Source of the DNA: an uncultured Christensenellaceae bacterium
GTDB lineage: Bacteria; Bacillota; Clostridia; Christensenellales; Christensenellaceae
NCBI GenBank assembly: GCA_934438035.1
Contig: CAKSBK010000021.1
Span: forward strand, 1-9,753
DNA: 9,753 bases
Reading direction: 5' to 3'
The notes under the pieces are model-generated. The model saw only the letters and a program-made list of their open reading frames with translations. It was not told where the DNA came from and made no database searches. The first letter of the stretch is position 1, and every line of letters begins with the position of its first letter. Made by a program: the position numbers and the translations under genes. This document shows positions 1-6,751 of the stretch, in pieces.

Positions 1-368
1 CGGATAAGCTTTGTTAAATGACGGGTATCGAGCCCGTATATTCCGGGAACGCCGTTTTTCTTTAAAAATTCGTCAAGAGTATATTGCGAACGGAAGTTTG
101 AGGGGTGAGAGCAGTATTCTTTTACTATATAGCCCGATACCGCGCATTTACCCTCGAAATCTTCCTCAATTATTCCGTAATTGCCTATAAGCGGAAAGGT
201 CTGCAAAACAATTTGGCCGTAATAGCTCGGGTCTGTGAGCGTTTCTATATATCCGCACATTCCCGTTGTAAATACGAGCTCTCCCGTTTTGCAATCGTCT
301 GCGCCGAAGGCGTATCCCGTAAACGTGCTTCCGTCCGAAAGCTTTAAATATCTTTTCTTTTCCGTCAT
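1..368 (-). CDS. carA: Carbamoyl-phosphate synthase small (glutaminase) subunit, 5' part
   Basis: Only the first 122 codons lie in the window; the gene continues off the left edge. The product hydrolyses glutamine and passes ammonia to the CarB subunit, which makes carbamoyl phosphate for arginine and pyrimidine synthesis in the cytoplasm. The translation begins [13 protein letters not shown] and carries the typical CarA N-terminal blocks: [18 protein letters not shown] (about residues 36-53), FPLIGNYG, the [15 protein letters not shown] segment and [14 protein letters not shown] at the cut end. The class I glutamine amidotransferase domain with its catalytic Cys and His would lie outside the window. 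The ATG overlaps the argF stop as ATGA (4 bp), which fixes this start and implies translational coupling. carB is expected next, beyond the edge. Since argF is directly upstream, this copy probably serves arginine synthesis, although a shared pyrimidine role cannot be excluded. Confidence 0.93.
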   Translation of the reverse strand, partial: MTEKKRYLKLSDGSTFTGYAFGADDCKTGELVFTTGMCGYIETLTDPSYYGQIVLQTFPLIGNYGIIEEDFEGKCAVSGYIVKEYCSHPSNFRSQYTLDEFLKKNGVPGIYGLDTRHLTKLI

Positions 369-1345
369 AATATCGCCGCCATAACCGCTTTTATAGTGTG
401 CATTCTGTTTTCCGCCTCGTCAAATACTATTGAAGCGTCGCTTTCAAAAACGTCGTCTGTAACCTCAAAGCCGTTCATGTTAAAGCGCTCTCCTATCTCT
501 TTTCCGACGGCGGTGTTAAGGTCGTGATATGAGGGCAGGCAATGCATGAACTTAGCCTGCGGACCGGCTTTTTTCATAAGCTCGGAATTTACCTGATAGG
601 GGCGCATAATATTTATACGCTCTTCCCATGCGCTTAAGGGCTCGCCCATGGAGACCCAGATGTCCGTGTAAATTACGTCCGCGCCCTTAACGGCGTCAAC
701 GTCTTCCGTTAAGGTTATGCTGCCGCCGCTTTGTTTGCAAAGCTCCGTACAGGTTTTTGTAAGCTCGGCGGAGGGGAAGAACTCTTTTGGAGCGCAGGCG
801 GTAAAGTTAAGCCCGAGCTTTGCCGAGCCTGCCATGAGAGAATTTCCCATGTTAAAGCGCGCGTCTCCCATATATACGAGCTTTATTCCCTTAAGCTTGC
901 CGAAGTGCTCTTTTATAGTAAGAAAATCGGCGAGTATCTGCGTGGGATGAAATTCGTCCGTAAGTCCGTTAAACACGGGAACGCCGGAATATTCGGAAAG
1001 CTGCTCCACCGTTTTTTGAGAGTAGCCGCGGTATTCTATTGCGTCAAACATTCTGCCGAGAACCCTCGCCGTGTCCTTAATGCTCTCTTTTTTTCCTATT
1101 TGGGAGCCGGAGGGGTCTAAATATGTTACGCCCATGCCCAAATCTCTTGCGGCGACCTCAAAGGCGCAGCGGGTCCTCGTGCTCGTTTTTTCAAATATGA
1201 GGGCTAAATTTTTGCCCTTAAGAGTATCGTGGGCAATTCCCGCCTTTTTCTTTTGCTTGAGCTCGCCTGCTAAGTCTATAAGCCCGTTTATTTCCTCGGG
1301 AGTGAAATCAAGAAGCTTTAAAAAACTTTTTCCTTTAATATTCAT
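365..1345 (-). CDS. argF: Ornithine carbamoyltransferase
   Basis: Cytoplasmic enzyme that condenses ornithine and carbamoyl phosphate to citrulline. At 326 residues it is full length for the family. The carbamoyl phosphate-binding motif STRTR is at residues 55-59 ([15 protein letters not shown] context), HPTQ at 133-136, the ornithine-binding SMG loop at 232-234 and the catalytic HCLP at 268-271. The last part, ending [15 protein letters not shown], is also typical. The sequence resembles the E. coli ArgF/ArgI type and also catabolic ArcB. Neighbouring argG and carA argue for the anabolic role, with no arcA or arcC visible. The start is preceded by AAAGGAA as ribosome binding site. The gene lies 81 bp after argG, with a terminator-like hairpin between them, and overlaps carA by 4 bp. 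The 21 bases between the hairpin's T-run and the start leave no room for a separate promoter, so transcription probably comes from argG read-through. Confidence 0.95.
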   Translation of the reverse strand: MNIKGKSFLKLLDFTPEEINGLIDLAGELKQKKKAGIAHDTLKGKNLALIFEKTSTRTRCAFEVAARDLGMGVTYLDPSGSQIGKKESIKDTARVLGRMFDAIEYRGYSQKTVEQLSEYSGVPVFNGLTDEFHPTQILADFLTIKEHFGKLKGIKLVYMGDARFNMGNSLMAGSAKLGLNFTACAPKEFFPSAELTKTCTELCKQSGGSITLTEDVDAVKGADVIYTDIWVSMGEPLSAWEERINIMRPYQVNSELMKKAGPQAKFMHCLPSYHDLNTAVGKEIGERFNMNGFEVTDDVFESDASIVFDEAENRMHTIKAVMAAIL

Positions 1346-1366
1346 GGATATATTCCTTTCTTTTTT

Positions 1367-1409
1367 AAAAAGAGGGACTGTAAAAAACTTGCGTTTTTTT
1401 ACAGCCCCT
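1367..1409 (-). terminator. Intrinsic terminator/attenuator-like hairpin between argG and argF
   Basis: Read on the minus strand, AGGGGCTGTAAAAAA pairs with TTTTTTACAGTCCCT through 15 bp, including one G.U pair, around a 7-nt loop, and is followed by CTTTTT. On the plus strand the G.U position becomes an A.C mismatch, so the RNA of the argG-argF direction folds better, supporting a minus-strand function. Because argF lies immediately downstream, this may be a partial terminator that lowers argF-carA expression relative to argG, a regulated attenuator, or an RNA-processing or stability element. No alternative antiterminator fold is convincing by eye. Confidence 0.65.
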
Positions 1410-1426
1410 TATACTTAAAGAGCGGT

Positions 1427-2653
1427 TTACTTTTTAAGCTTTGCGTTTACCTCGGCCTGAACCTTTAACGGCAGACCGTAGAGGTTTATGAAGCCCGTTG
1501 CGTCGGACTGATCGTAAACGTGATCTTCTCCGAAGGTTGCGATTTCTTCGGAATACAGGGAGTAGGGACTTTCCGCGCCCGCTTTTATTATGTTGCCCTT
1601 ATAGAGCTTTAGCTTAACCTTGCCGGTGACGTTTTCCTGAGTTTTGTCGACGAAGGCGGAGAGCGCCTCACGAAGAGGAGTAAACCACATTCCGTTATAT
1701 ACGAGCTCCGCAAAGGTTACGGAGAGCTCCTGCTTTTTATGCGCCGTCATCTTGTCTAGGCAGAGGGTTTCAAGGTAATTATGAGCGAAATAGAGAATAG
1801 CTCCGCCGGGAGTTTCATATACGCCCCTGCATTTCATGCCTACAAGACGGTTTTCGACTATATCCAAAAGACCTATTCCGTTTTCGCCGCCTAACTTGTT
1901 AAGCTCTAATACGATATCCTTTGCGCTCATCTTTTCGCCGTCAAGAGCAACGGGGATTCCCTTTTCAAACTCCATTTCGATATATGTGGGGATATCGGGA
2001 GCGTCTATGGGAGAAACGCCCATTTCAAGGAAGCCGGGCTTCTCATAGAAAGGCTCGCCCGAGGGATCCTCGAGGTCAAGGCCCTCGTGAGATAAATGCC
2101 AAAGGTTCTTGTCCTTTGAATAGTTAGTCTCGCGGTTTATTTTTAAAGGCACGTTATGCGCCTCGGCGTAATCTATTTCCTCTTCACGGGATTTTATAGA
2201 CCATTCCCTCCAGGGGGCGATTATAGCCATTTCGGGGGCGAGAGCTTTTACGGTGAGCTCGAAACGAACCTGATCGTTTCCCTTTCCCGTGCAGCCGTGG
2301 GCGATTGCGTCCGCACCCTCGGCCTTTGCTATTTCAACGAGCCTTTTTGCTATACAGGGTCTTGCGAAGGAGGTGCCGAGCATATACTCTTCATAAAGAG
2401 CGCCCGCCTTTACGGTGGGGAGGATGTAGTCGTCCACAAATTCGTCCGTGAGGTCTTCGATGTATATCTTGGAAGCGCCCGTTTTTATCGCTTTTTCCTC
2501 AAGACCCTCAAGCTCGTCCGCCTGACCGACGTTTCCGGAAACCGCAATTACCTCGCAGTTGTTGTAGTTTTCCTTAAGCCAGGGGATTATGATAGAAGTA
2601 TCAAGACCGCCCGAGTATGCGAGTACGACTTTTTTGATGTCCTTTTTTTCCAT
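1427..2653 (-). CDS. argG: Argininosuccinate synthase
   Basis: Cytoplasmic enzyme that joins citrulline and aspartate, using ATP, to give argininosuccinate, the penultimate step of arginine synthesis. The 408-residue length is normal for bacterial ArgG. The N-terminal PP-loop AYSGGLDTS is at residues 12-20, binding the ATP pyrophosphate. A second signature, [15 protein letters not shown], lies at about 118-132 and binds citrulline/aspartate, and APWREW follows near 146-151. The start is supported by GGAGGT at 2662-2667, eight bases upstream of the ATG. It is the first gene of the minus-strand cluster, behind a consensus promoter and ARG-box-like operators. argH, the usual partner, is not between argG and argF, so it must be encoded elsewhere or beyond carA. 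Nothing is truncated or unusual in the protein. Confidence 0.97.
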   Translation of the reverse strand: MEKKDIKKVVLAYSGGLDTSIIIPWLKENYNNCEVIAVSGNVGQADELEGLEEKAIKTGASKIYIEDLTDEFVDDYILPTVKAGALYEEYMLGTSFARPCIAKRLVEIAKAEGADAIAHGCTGKGNDQVRFELTVKALAPEMAIIAPWREWSIKSREEEIDYAEAHNVPLKINRETNYSKDKNLWHLSHEGLDLEDPSGEPFYEKPGFLEMGVSPIDAPDIPTYIEMEFEKGIPVALDGEKMSAKDIVLELNKLGGENGIGLLDIVENRLVGMKCRGVYETPGGAILYFAHNYLETLCLDKMTAHKKQELSVTFAELVYNGMWFTPLREALSAFVDKTQENVTGKVKLKLYKGNIIKAGAESPYSLYSEEIATFGEDHVYDQSDATGFINLYGLPLKVQAEVNAKLKK

Positions 2654-2706
2654 TTTTATTTACCTCCGCAAAATCTGCAAATTATTTTCAAAAATCTTAT
2701 GAAAGT

Positions 2707-2735
2707 ATTATACGACCCCGGAGGTGCCGTGTCAA
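2707..2735 (-). promoter_or_regulatory. Sigma-A-type promoter of argG(-argF-carA)
   Basis: On the minus strand the -35 box is TTGACA (2735-2730) and the -10 box is TATAAT (2712-2707), both perfect, with a 17-bp spacer. Transcription would begin near 2700, giving a leader of about 45 nt that ends in the argG ribosome binding site. The perfection of the promoter suggests that control is by repression, which fits the ARG-box-like sites just upstream. Confidence 0.9.
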
Positions 2736-2741
2736 CATTTT

Positions 2742-2759
2742 TTTGCATAAATATTCTAA
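2742..2759 (-). promoter_or_regulatory. Proximal ARG-box-like operator (ArgR/AhrC)
   Basis: The minus strand reads TTAGAATATTTATGCAAA. Compared with the Bacillus ARG box CATGAATAAAAATGCAAG (from memory), the GAATA, ATGCAA core and A/T-only centre are kept, but the first three bases are not. It lies 7 bp upstream of the argG -35 box, where a bound arginine repressor could contact or block RNA polymerase. Assignment rests on motif similarity plus position in front of an arginine gene; no argR is in the window. Confidence 0.6.
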
Positions 2760-2855
2760 AAAATTTATAAAAGGGAAAAACACGCATTGCTGCGGGAATT
2801 TTGCTGTGTTTGCAGCGGTTTTTGCGCACGGCGAGAGCGCTTTTTGGTAAATTTA

Positions 2856-2873
2856 TTTGCATTAATATTCATA
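2856..2873 (-). promoter_or_regulatory. Distal ARG-box-like operator (ArgR/AhrC)
   Basis: The minus strand reads TATGAATATTAATGCAAA, which keeps ATGAATA and AATGCAA of the Bacillus-type ARG box with only the end bases and two A/T centre bases different. It is the better of the two sites. Its centre is 114 bp from the centre of the proximal site, close to 11 helical turns, a geometry that would allow one ArgR hexamer to hold both by looping. It also overlaps the -35 of a possible rightward promoter, so it might act on both sides. Confidence 0.65.
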
Positions 2874-2896
2874 AGCAGCGGGCGCAGGTGTATAAT
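2868..2896 (+). promoter_or_regulatory. Candidate rightward promoter, upstream option for the DUF5711 gene
   Basis: TTCATA (2868-2873, 4 of 6 matches to TTGACA) and a perfect TATAAT (2891-2896) are separated by 17 bp. The -35 overlaps the distal ARG-box-like site. If used, it would give a leader of roughly 100 nt before the gene at 3004. It competes with a closer candidate at 2935-2962, and sequence alone does not decide between them. Confidence 0.4.
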
Positions 2897-2934
2897 TTGT
2901 TGACATTTGTTTACAATTGAAAGGCGCGTAAGGC

Positions 2935-2962
2935 TTGCTTATAACGGCGTTTATGGTATAAA
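2935..2962 (+). promoter_or_regulatory. Candidate promoter of the DUF5711-CvpA pair, downstream option
   Basis: TTGCTT (2935-2940) and TATAAA (2957-2962) are spaced by 16 bp. The -10 is preceded by TGG, giving an extended TGnTATAAA form that can offset the weak -35. Transcription would start near 2969, about 35 nt before the ATG at 3004, which has AAGAGG at 2991-2996 as ribosome binding site. Confidence 0.5.
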
Positions 2963-3003
2963 ATATAAGCTGATATAAACTTTTTTAAAGAAGAGGTTAA
3001 AAT

Positions 3004-4131
3004 ATGCGCAGCCGCACGGACAGAGCCTATGCGCAAAGACGCAGGCACAAATATAAAAAACAAATTCTCATTCCGCTTATAGGAACGGCGGCGTTTCTTT
3101 TTGCGGCGTTTATACTTTACATATGCATATTCGGCTTCGGCGCTTCCGCCGAAAGCTTTTACAAGCTTGACGTTACGGAGGAAACGTCGGCGGCGGCTAA
3201 TTCCGAAAATGTGTTTTATCTTTCCGGCTCTACCTTAAACTGCGCCGATAAAAAAGGAGACGTTCTTTGGAGCGTTAAATTTACGGCGGGCGCCGCGAAC
3301 GTAAGCGTGGGAGATAACCTTATATGCGTTTATTCTTCGGATTTTGCCACGGTGCTGGATTCAAAGGGAAATCATTTATACACTCTTCCCTCGGGAGAGT
3401 TTAAAACCAAGAGCGCGGCTTGCGGGCAAAACTACACTGCGTTTTTGTCTCAAACGGAAAACGCTCAGTATTTAAGAGTGTTTGATAAAGAGGGCTCGGA
3501 GATTTACAGGGGGGAATATCCCAATACCGAAATACTTGAATACGGCTTTTACGGCTCTAACGATATGCTTTATACACTTACGCTCGATACAACGGGAATT
3601 TCCCCCGTTTCAAGAGTGTCGGAGGTAAGCCCCGCCTCAAAGACGCTTACCGGCACCGTTGAGGTTTCCGACCAGCTTGTAAGAGACATTAAATTTTTAA
3701 ATACGGATATGATACTCTGCGGAACCTCCACACTTGCCGTATACGATAATTTCGGCAATCAGGTGGATTCCAAAATGATATACGGGCTTACGGGCTCCGA
3801 CAGCACCATAACGGAAAACGGATACATTTATGCGTTTTTGCCAAAGAGCATTTCAGAGCTTACAACCTCCTGCACGGTAAGGATAATAGGCAGCGTTTCG
3901 GGAAACGACATAGATACGAATATACAGCTTCCGCCGGGGGTTGAGGGGGCGTATGTTTCAAAGGATAAGCTTTATGCGGTTTTGCCGCAAAGCGTTTACG
4001 TGTATAAGCTTACGGGCGAATTTGAAAAGGCCGTTGAAGCTCCGGCGCAGATAACGGGAGTGAGTAAGCTTTCGGGAGATATGCTCAAAATAAACTGCTC
4101 GGGCGATGTATATATACTCACATTGGATTAA
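3004..4131 (+). CDS. DUF5711-type membrane-anchored beta-propeller-like protein
   Basis: Function unknown. The 375-residue protein starts with a basic stretch (RRRHKYKK) followed by one hydrophobic segment at about 21-44 (ILIPLIGTAAFLFAAFILYI, then CIFGFGA). It is therefore probably anchored by its N-terminus with the large C-terminal part outside the cell. That part shows recurring short units of the blade type: ADKKGDVLWS (81-90), VLDSKGNHLYT (117-127), VFDKEGSEIYRG (159-170), VYDNFGNQVDS (246-256) and VYKLTGEFEKA near the end. Such units suggest a PQQ/WD-like beta-propeller. From memory of clostridial genomes, this matches the DUF5711 family that commonly precedes a CvpA gene. The start is supported by AAGAGG seven bases upstream. 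The stop overlaps the ribosome binding site of the next gene, so the two form one transcription unit. The family assignment is good; no enzymatic motif is seen. Confidence 0.8.
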   Translation: MRSRTDRAYAQRRRHKYKKQILIPLIGTAAFLFAAFILYICIFGFGASAESFYKLDVTEETSAAANSENVFYLSGSTLNCADKKGDVLWSVKFTAGAANVSVGDNLICVYSSDFATVLDSKGNHLYTLPSGEFKTKSAACGQNYTAFLSQTENAQYLRVFDKEGSEIYRGEYPNTEILEYGFYGSNDMLYTLTLDTTGISPVSRVSEVSPASKTLTGTVEVSDQLVRDIKFLNTDMILCGTSTLAVYDNFGNQVDSKMIYGLTGSDSTITENGYIYAFLPKSISELTTSCTVRIIGSVSGNDIDTNIQLPPGVEGAYVSKDKLYAVLPQSVYVYKLTGEFEKAVEAPAQITGVSKLSGDMLKINCSGDVYILTLD

Positions 4132-4140
4132 GGTGAAAAT

Positions 4141-4851
4141 ATGAATTTTTTGGACGTAATTATAATTCTGCTGATACTGTTTTATGCTTTAAACGGGCTA
4201 TATAGGGGCTTTATACCCTCGCTTCTGAATTTGGGAGGATTTTTTATCTCGTGGATAATTTCTTTTATAAGCTATCCGCTTTTATCGATGCAGCTTGTCA
4301 AAAGCAGCTTTTTTTCCTCGCTTAGGTTTTATATAGAGGGTGCGGAAAAAATAGGAGACGTTGAGCTTGCGAGACTTAACGTTGCCGATATAGGCTCGGA
4401 GCAGTTAAGAAATATAGTCGATAACGCAAAATTGCCCACGCCGTTCGGAAGCGCAATAGTAGATAACGTCTCTTCCCAGGCGTTTAAGGCTCAGGGCATT
4501 TCCACGCTCGGGGAATATTTTGACACTACCATATACTACGTGATTATAAACATAGTCTCTATTCTTATAATATTTATAGTTTTGAGGCTTCTTCTTACGC
4601 TTGTTACAAATGCATACAGCTATTCTCATTCTACGCCTCAGCTTGTGCATATGGATTATCCTTTGGGCGGAGCCGTGGGCTTTGTAAGAGGATTTTTCTC
4701 TATGTATCTTCTCTTTGCGGTTATTCCCGTAATACTCATACTGTTTATGAACGTGTCGTTCGTAACGGATATAATAAACGGCTCCTTAAGTTGCTCGGTG
4801 TTTTATTCGGGAAGCATTTTGCTGAGGTTTGTTTCGGGAACGGTTTGGTGA
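4141..4851 (+). CDS. CvpA family membrane protein
   Basis: A 236-residue integral membrane protein related to the colicin V production protein family, whose molecular role in Firmicutes is not established. Hydrophobic segments lie at about 3-20, 26-48, 131-155 and 185-205. The N-terminus MNFLDVIIILLILFYALNG followed by YRGF and a Gly-rich second helix is characteristic of CvpA. The other hallmark, the DYPLGGAVGFVRG loop before the last helix (172-184), is also present. A soluble segment of about 80 residues separates helices 2 and 3. AAGGTG, overlapping the stop of the upstream gene, is its ribosome binding site, and the spacing is only 9 bp, so the two proteins are probably made together and may act at the membrane together. 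A terminator follows directly. Codon use is rich in ATA for Ile, like most of the window. Confidence 0.85.
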   Translation: MNFLDVIIILLILFYALNGLYRGFIPSLLNLGGFFISWIISFISYPLLSMQLVKSSFFSSLRFYIEGAEKIGDVELARLNVADIGSEQLRNIVDNAKLPTPFGSAIVDNVSSQAFKAQGISTLGEYFDTTIYYVIINIVSILIIFIVLRLLLTLVTNAYSYSHSTPQLVHMDYPLGGAVGFVRGFFSMYLLFAVIPVILILFMNVSFVTDIINGSLSCSVFYSGSILLRFVSGTVW

Positions 4852-4865
4852 TTTTATACGTTTTT

Positions 4866-4900
4866 CGCCTCTTTTTAAAAAAGGGGCGTTTTTTATTTTT
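4866..4900 (+). terminator. Rho-independent terminator after cvpA-family gene
   Basis: CGCCTCTTTTT pairs with AAAAAGGGGCG (one T.G wobble in the lower stem) and is followed by TTTTTTATTTTT. It begins 14 bases after the TGA stop and closes the DUF5711-CvpA unit. The A/T part of the stem can also act as a terminator in the opposite direction, but there is no minus-strand gene ending there. Confidence 0.85.
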
Positions 4901-5048
4901 GCGATTCTGCGGATATTTCATTGCTGCTTTAACGTTTTATTACGATAAAGGTTTGTATTTATACGCAAGAATAAATTTGTAAATAGGCTAATGTTCGTTA
5001 CGCTGCGCACGATATTAAATTTCCCGTGATTTTCTTTTACATTTCCTG

Positions 5049-5077
5049 TTGACAAATTTCTTAACTTTTTGTAAATT
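5049..5077 (+). promoter_or_regulatory. Promoter of the NCS2 permease gene
   Basis: A perfect TTGACA (5049-5054) is followed after 17 bp by TAAATT (5072-5077, 4 of 6 matches). Transcription would begin near 5084, giving a leader of about 63 nt. The leader is too short for a purine riboswitch, and none of that riboswitch's conserved strings is present. The DNA between the previous terminator and this promoter (4901-5048) holds no gene or repeat that I can support. Confidence 0.7.
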
Positions 5078-5146
5078 ATTAATGTAATTCTTTCACTTTT
5101 TTGAAAGACGGCATTTTTTAAATTTATATTAGGAGGATTTCCTCGA

Positions 5147-6466
5147 ATGGAAAAATTATTTAAGCTCAAAGAGCACGGTACTACCGTGAAGACGGAGATT
5201 ATCGCCGGTATTACGACGTTCTTCGCAATGGCTTACATCATCTTTGTAAACCCGAACTACCTCTCCGCAACCGGTATGGATTTCTCTTCCGTAATGATTG
5301 CAACCTGTCTTTCCGCAGGTATCGGCACTCTTTTAACCGGTCTTCTTTCAAACACGCCTTTTGCGCAGGCTCCCGGCATGGGTCTTAACGCATTCTTTGC
5401 GTTTACGGTATGCGGCAGCATGGGCTACACCTGGCAGCAGGCTCTTACCGTAGTTTTAATCTCCGGTATCATTTTCTTAATCATCGCAATTACTCCCTTA
5501 AGAAGCAAGATCATCGAAGCTATCCCCGCTCCCTTAAAGGCGGCTATTTCCGCAGGTATCGGCTTATTTATAGCTTTCATCGGCGCTATCTGCAGCGGCA
5601 GCGGTCTTATCTTCCTTGACGGCGAATCCAATATCACAGGCCTTAACTTAAAGGTTGACGGCGCTTTTAACATGACGGCGATTCTCATAATCATCGGCAT
5701 CATCATCACCGCGATTCTTCTCGCTTGGAAGGTCAAGGGCGCTCTTGTTATCGGCATCATCGCTTCTACGATAATCGGTATCCCCATGGGCGTTACTCAG
5801 ATTCCCGAGACCTTTGTTAACACGGTTCAGTTAAACACTGTTTTCCAGTTTGATTTCGGCGGCCTCTTTGCCGCTCAGGCGGGTATTTTAGGCGCGATTA
5901 CAGCCGTCATATCCTTCCTCATAGTAGATATGTTCGATACTATCGGTACTCTTGTAGGTACTGCCGGAAATGCGGGCATGCTTGATGAAAAAGGCGCTCT
6001 TCCCGGCGGCGACAGAGCTCTTATCGCAGACGCTATTGCAACCTGCGTAGGCGCTTGCTTAGGTACTTCCACCGTTACCACCTTCGTTGAGTCTTCCACC
6101 GGTATTGCGGAAGGCGGCAGAACGGGTCTTACCTCCGTTACAACCGCAATCCTCTTCTTCGTGGCTATAATCCTTGCTCCTATCGCAGGAATTATCCCCG
6201 GCGCAGCAACGGCTCCTGCTCTTATCATCGTAGGCGTTATGATGATGGCTTCCGTTAAGAAGATCGATTGGCACGATATCGAGGTTGCAATTCCTTCGTT
6301 CTTAACGATGTTCATGATGATTGCGGCATACTCCATCTCCGACGGTATTTCCTTCGGCTTTATCTCCTACGTAATAATCAAGCTTGCAAGAGGCAAGGTT
6401 AAGGAGATTCCGTGGCTTATGTACGTTATTTCCGCAGTGTTCATCTTAAAGTACATCATTGCGTAA
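5147..6466 (+). CDS. NCS2 family purine permease (AzgA/PbuG-type)
   Basis: A 439-residue polytopic inner-membrane transporter, predicted to import hypoxanthine, guanine or adenine by proton symport; the exact base cannot be told from sequence. It has the N-terminal HGTTVKTEIIAGITTFFAMAY block typical of the AzgA/PbuG branch. The transport motif AQAPGMGLNAFFAF (73-86) replaces a helix, and the second motif FVESSTGIAEGGRTGLTS is at 313-330. Many hydrophobic segments are visible, consistent with the 13-14 helices of the family. AGGAGG at 5131-5136 supports the start. It is a single-gene unit with its own promoter and terminator, directly before the purine operon, which fits a purine role. Codon use is unlike its neighbours: 7 of 68 Ile codons are ATA, against 7 of 12 in purE. 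This suggests high expression or a different history. Confidence 0.9.
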   Translation: MEKLFKLKEHGTTVKTEIIAGITTFFAMAYIIFVNPNYLSATGMDFSSVMIATCLSAGIGTLLTGLLSNTPFAQAPGMGLNAFFAFTVCGSMGYTWQQALTVVLISGIIFLIIAITPLRSKIIEAIPAPLKAAISAGIGLFIAFIGAICSGSGLIFLDGESNITGLNLKVDGAFNMTAILIIIGIIITAILLAWKVKGALVIGIIASTIIGIPMGVTQIPETFVNTVQLNTVFQFDFGGLFAAQAGILGAITAVISFLIVDMFDTIGTLVGTAGNAGMLDEKGALPGGDRALIADAIATCVGACLGTSTVTTFVESSTGIAEGGRTGLTSVTTAILFFVAIILAPIAGIIPGAATAPALIIVGVMMMASVKKIDWHDIEVAIPSFLTMFMMIAAYSISDGISFGFISYVIIKLARGKVKEIPWLMYVISAVFILKYIIA

Positions 6467-6491
6467 ATAAAATTAATTTAACAGCCTTTAA

Positions 6492-6531
6492 AGAGGGACT
6501 TTTCGGATATTTTCCGAAGGGTCTCTTTTTT
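6492..6531 (+). terminator. Rho-independent terminator after the permease gene
   Basis: AGAGGGACTTTTCGGA can pair continuously (16 bp with several G.U pairs) with TCCGAAGGGTCTCTTT around a TATTT loop, and the 3' side runs into a T-rich tract. It starts 26 bases after the stop codon and separates the permease from the purine operon. Confidence 0.85.
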
Positions 6532-6638
6532 ATGGTGATTATCGAAAGTTGCAATGCGTAAAAATATATAATATTCGGAATATAACGTATAATAGAATTA
6601 AAGTGACAAATATTTATTCGATATAACGCCGTATTTTC
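6532..6638. other. AT-rich region upstream of the pur promoter with short repeats
   Basis: No gene is seen here. The segment contains TATTCGGAATATAACG (6572-6587) and a near copy, TATTCGATATAACG (6615-6628), and the first lies in an odd-centred palindrome ATATTC-G-GAATAT (6571-6583). Their position just upstream of the purine operon's -35 would suit a DNA-binding regulator, but they do not match the Bacillus PurBox as I know it. In DNA this AT-rich, chance repeats are common. Confidence 0.35.
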
Positions 6639-6667
6639 TTGACATTTGACTTCGCCGCAAGTAAAAT
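6639..6667 (+). promoter_or_regulatory. Promoter of the purECFM operon
   Basis: TTGACA (6639-6644, perfect) and TAAAAT (6662-6667, 5 of 6) are spaced by 17 bp. Transcription would begin at about 6674, a few bases before the first stem of the leader riboswitch. This arrangement strongly supports both calls. Confidence 0.9.
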
Positions 6668-6676
6668 ATAAGAAGA

Positions 6677-6751
6677 GTTCTTTGCGACTGACGGATAATG
6701 TGTGGAGCACCACAATGGAACAAAGAACGTTTTATTGCCGACCGTCTGGGC
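6677..6751 (+). promoter_or_regulatory. ZTP (pfl motif) riboswitch aptamer in the pur leader
   Basis: The fold matches the ZTP/ZMP-sensing class (Rfam RF01750, from memory). P1 is GTTCTTTG (6677-6684) with CAAAGAAC (6721-6728). The joining segment is CGACTGACGGATAA. P2 is TGTGG-AGCA-CCACA (6701-6714), followed by ATGGAA before P1 closes. After an 8-nt linker, the P3 element GCC...GGC (6737-6751) contains CCGTCTGGGC, close to the hallmark CCGCCUGGGC; the loop would form the pseudoknot with the P1-P2 junction. The last GGGC also belongs to the downstream terminator. This class usually works as an ON switch: ZMP/ZTP, which accumulates when 10-formyl-tetrahydrofolate is scarce, keeps the terminator from forming. 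Placement before purE agrees with known targets. Confidence 0.9.

Noticed and set aside
2156..2770. 204-codon plus-strand open frame opposite argG and the argG promoter
   Set aside because: It is antisense to the well-supported argG, shows no recognisable domain and has no ribosome binding site. It is a shadow frame.
2900..2905. Perfect TTGACA on the plus strand upstream of the DUF5711 gene
   Set aside because: The bases 16-18 bp downstream are GC-rich (GGCGCG) with no -10 element, so it is probably not a promoter by itself.
4990..5003. AATGTTCGTTAC, resembling half of a Bacillus PurBox
   Set aside because: Several positions differ from AWWGTTCGGWWWT, and there is no second inverted box at the usual spacing.
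4852..5146. Purine (guanine/adenine) riboswitch before the permease
   Set aside because: The transcript leader predicted from the promoter is only about 63 nt, and no conserved purine-riboswitch core or P1-P2-P3 fold is present.
4918..5169. 83-codon minus-strand open frame in the gap before the permease
   Set aside because: It overlaps the permease promoter and start, has no family resemblance and is AT-biased throughout, so chance is more likely.
5875..6336. 153-codon minus-strand open frame opposite the permease gene
   Set aside because: The low-complexity composition (Ala, Ile, Pro, Val) mirrors the codons of the hydrophobic permease. There is no start signal, and it lies within a confirmed gene.
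6588..6593. Perfect TATAAT between the permease terminator and the pur promoter
   Set aside because: No plausible -35 lies 15-19 bp upstream, and the region is AT-rich enough to give TATAAT by chance. The promoter at 6639-6667 is far better placed.
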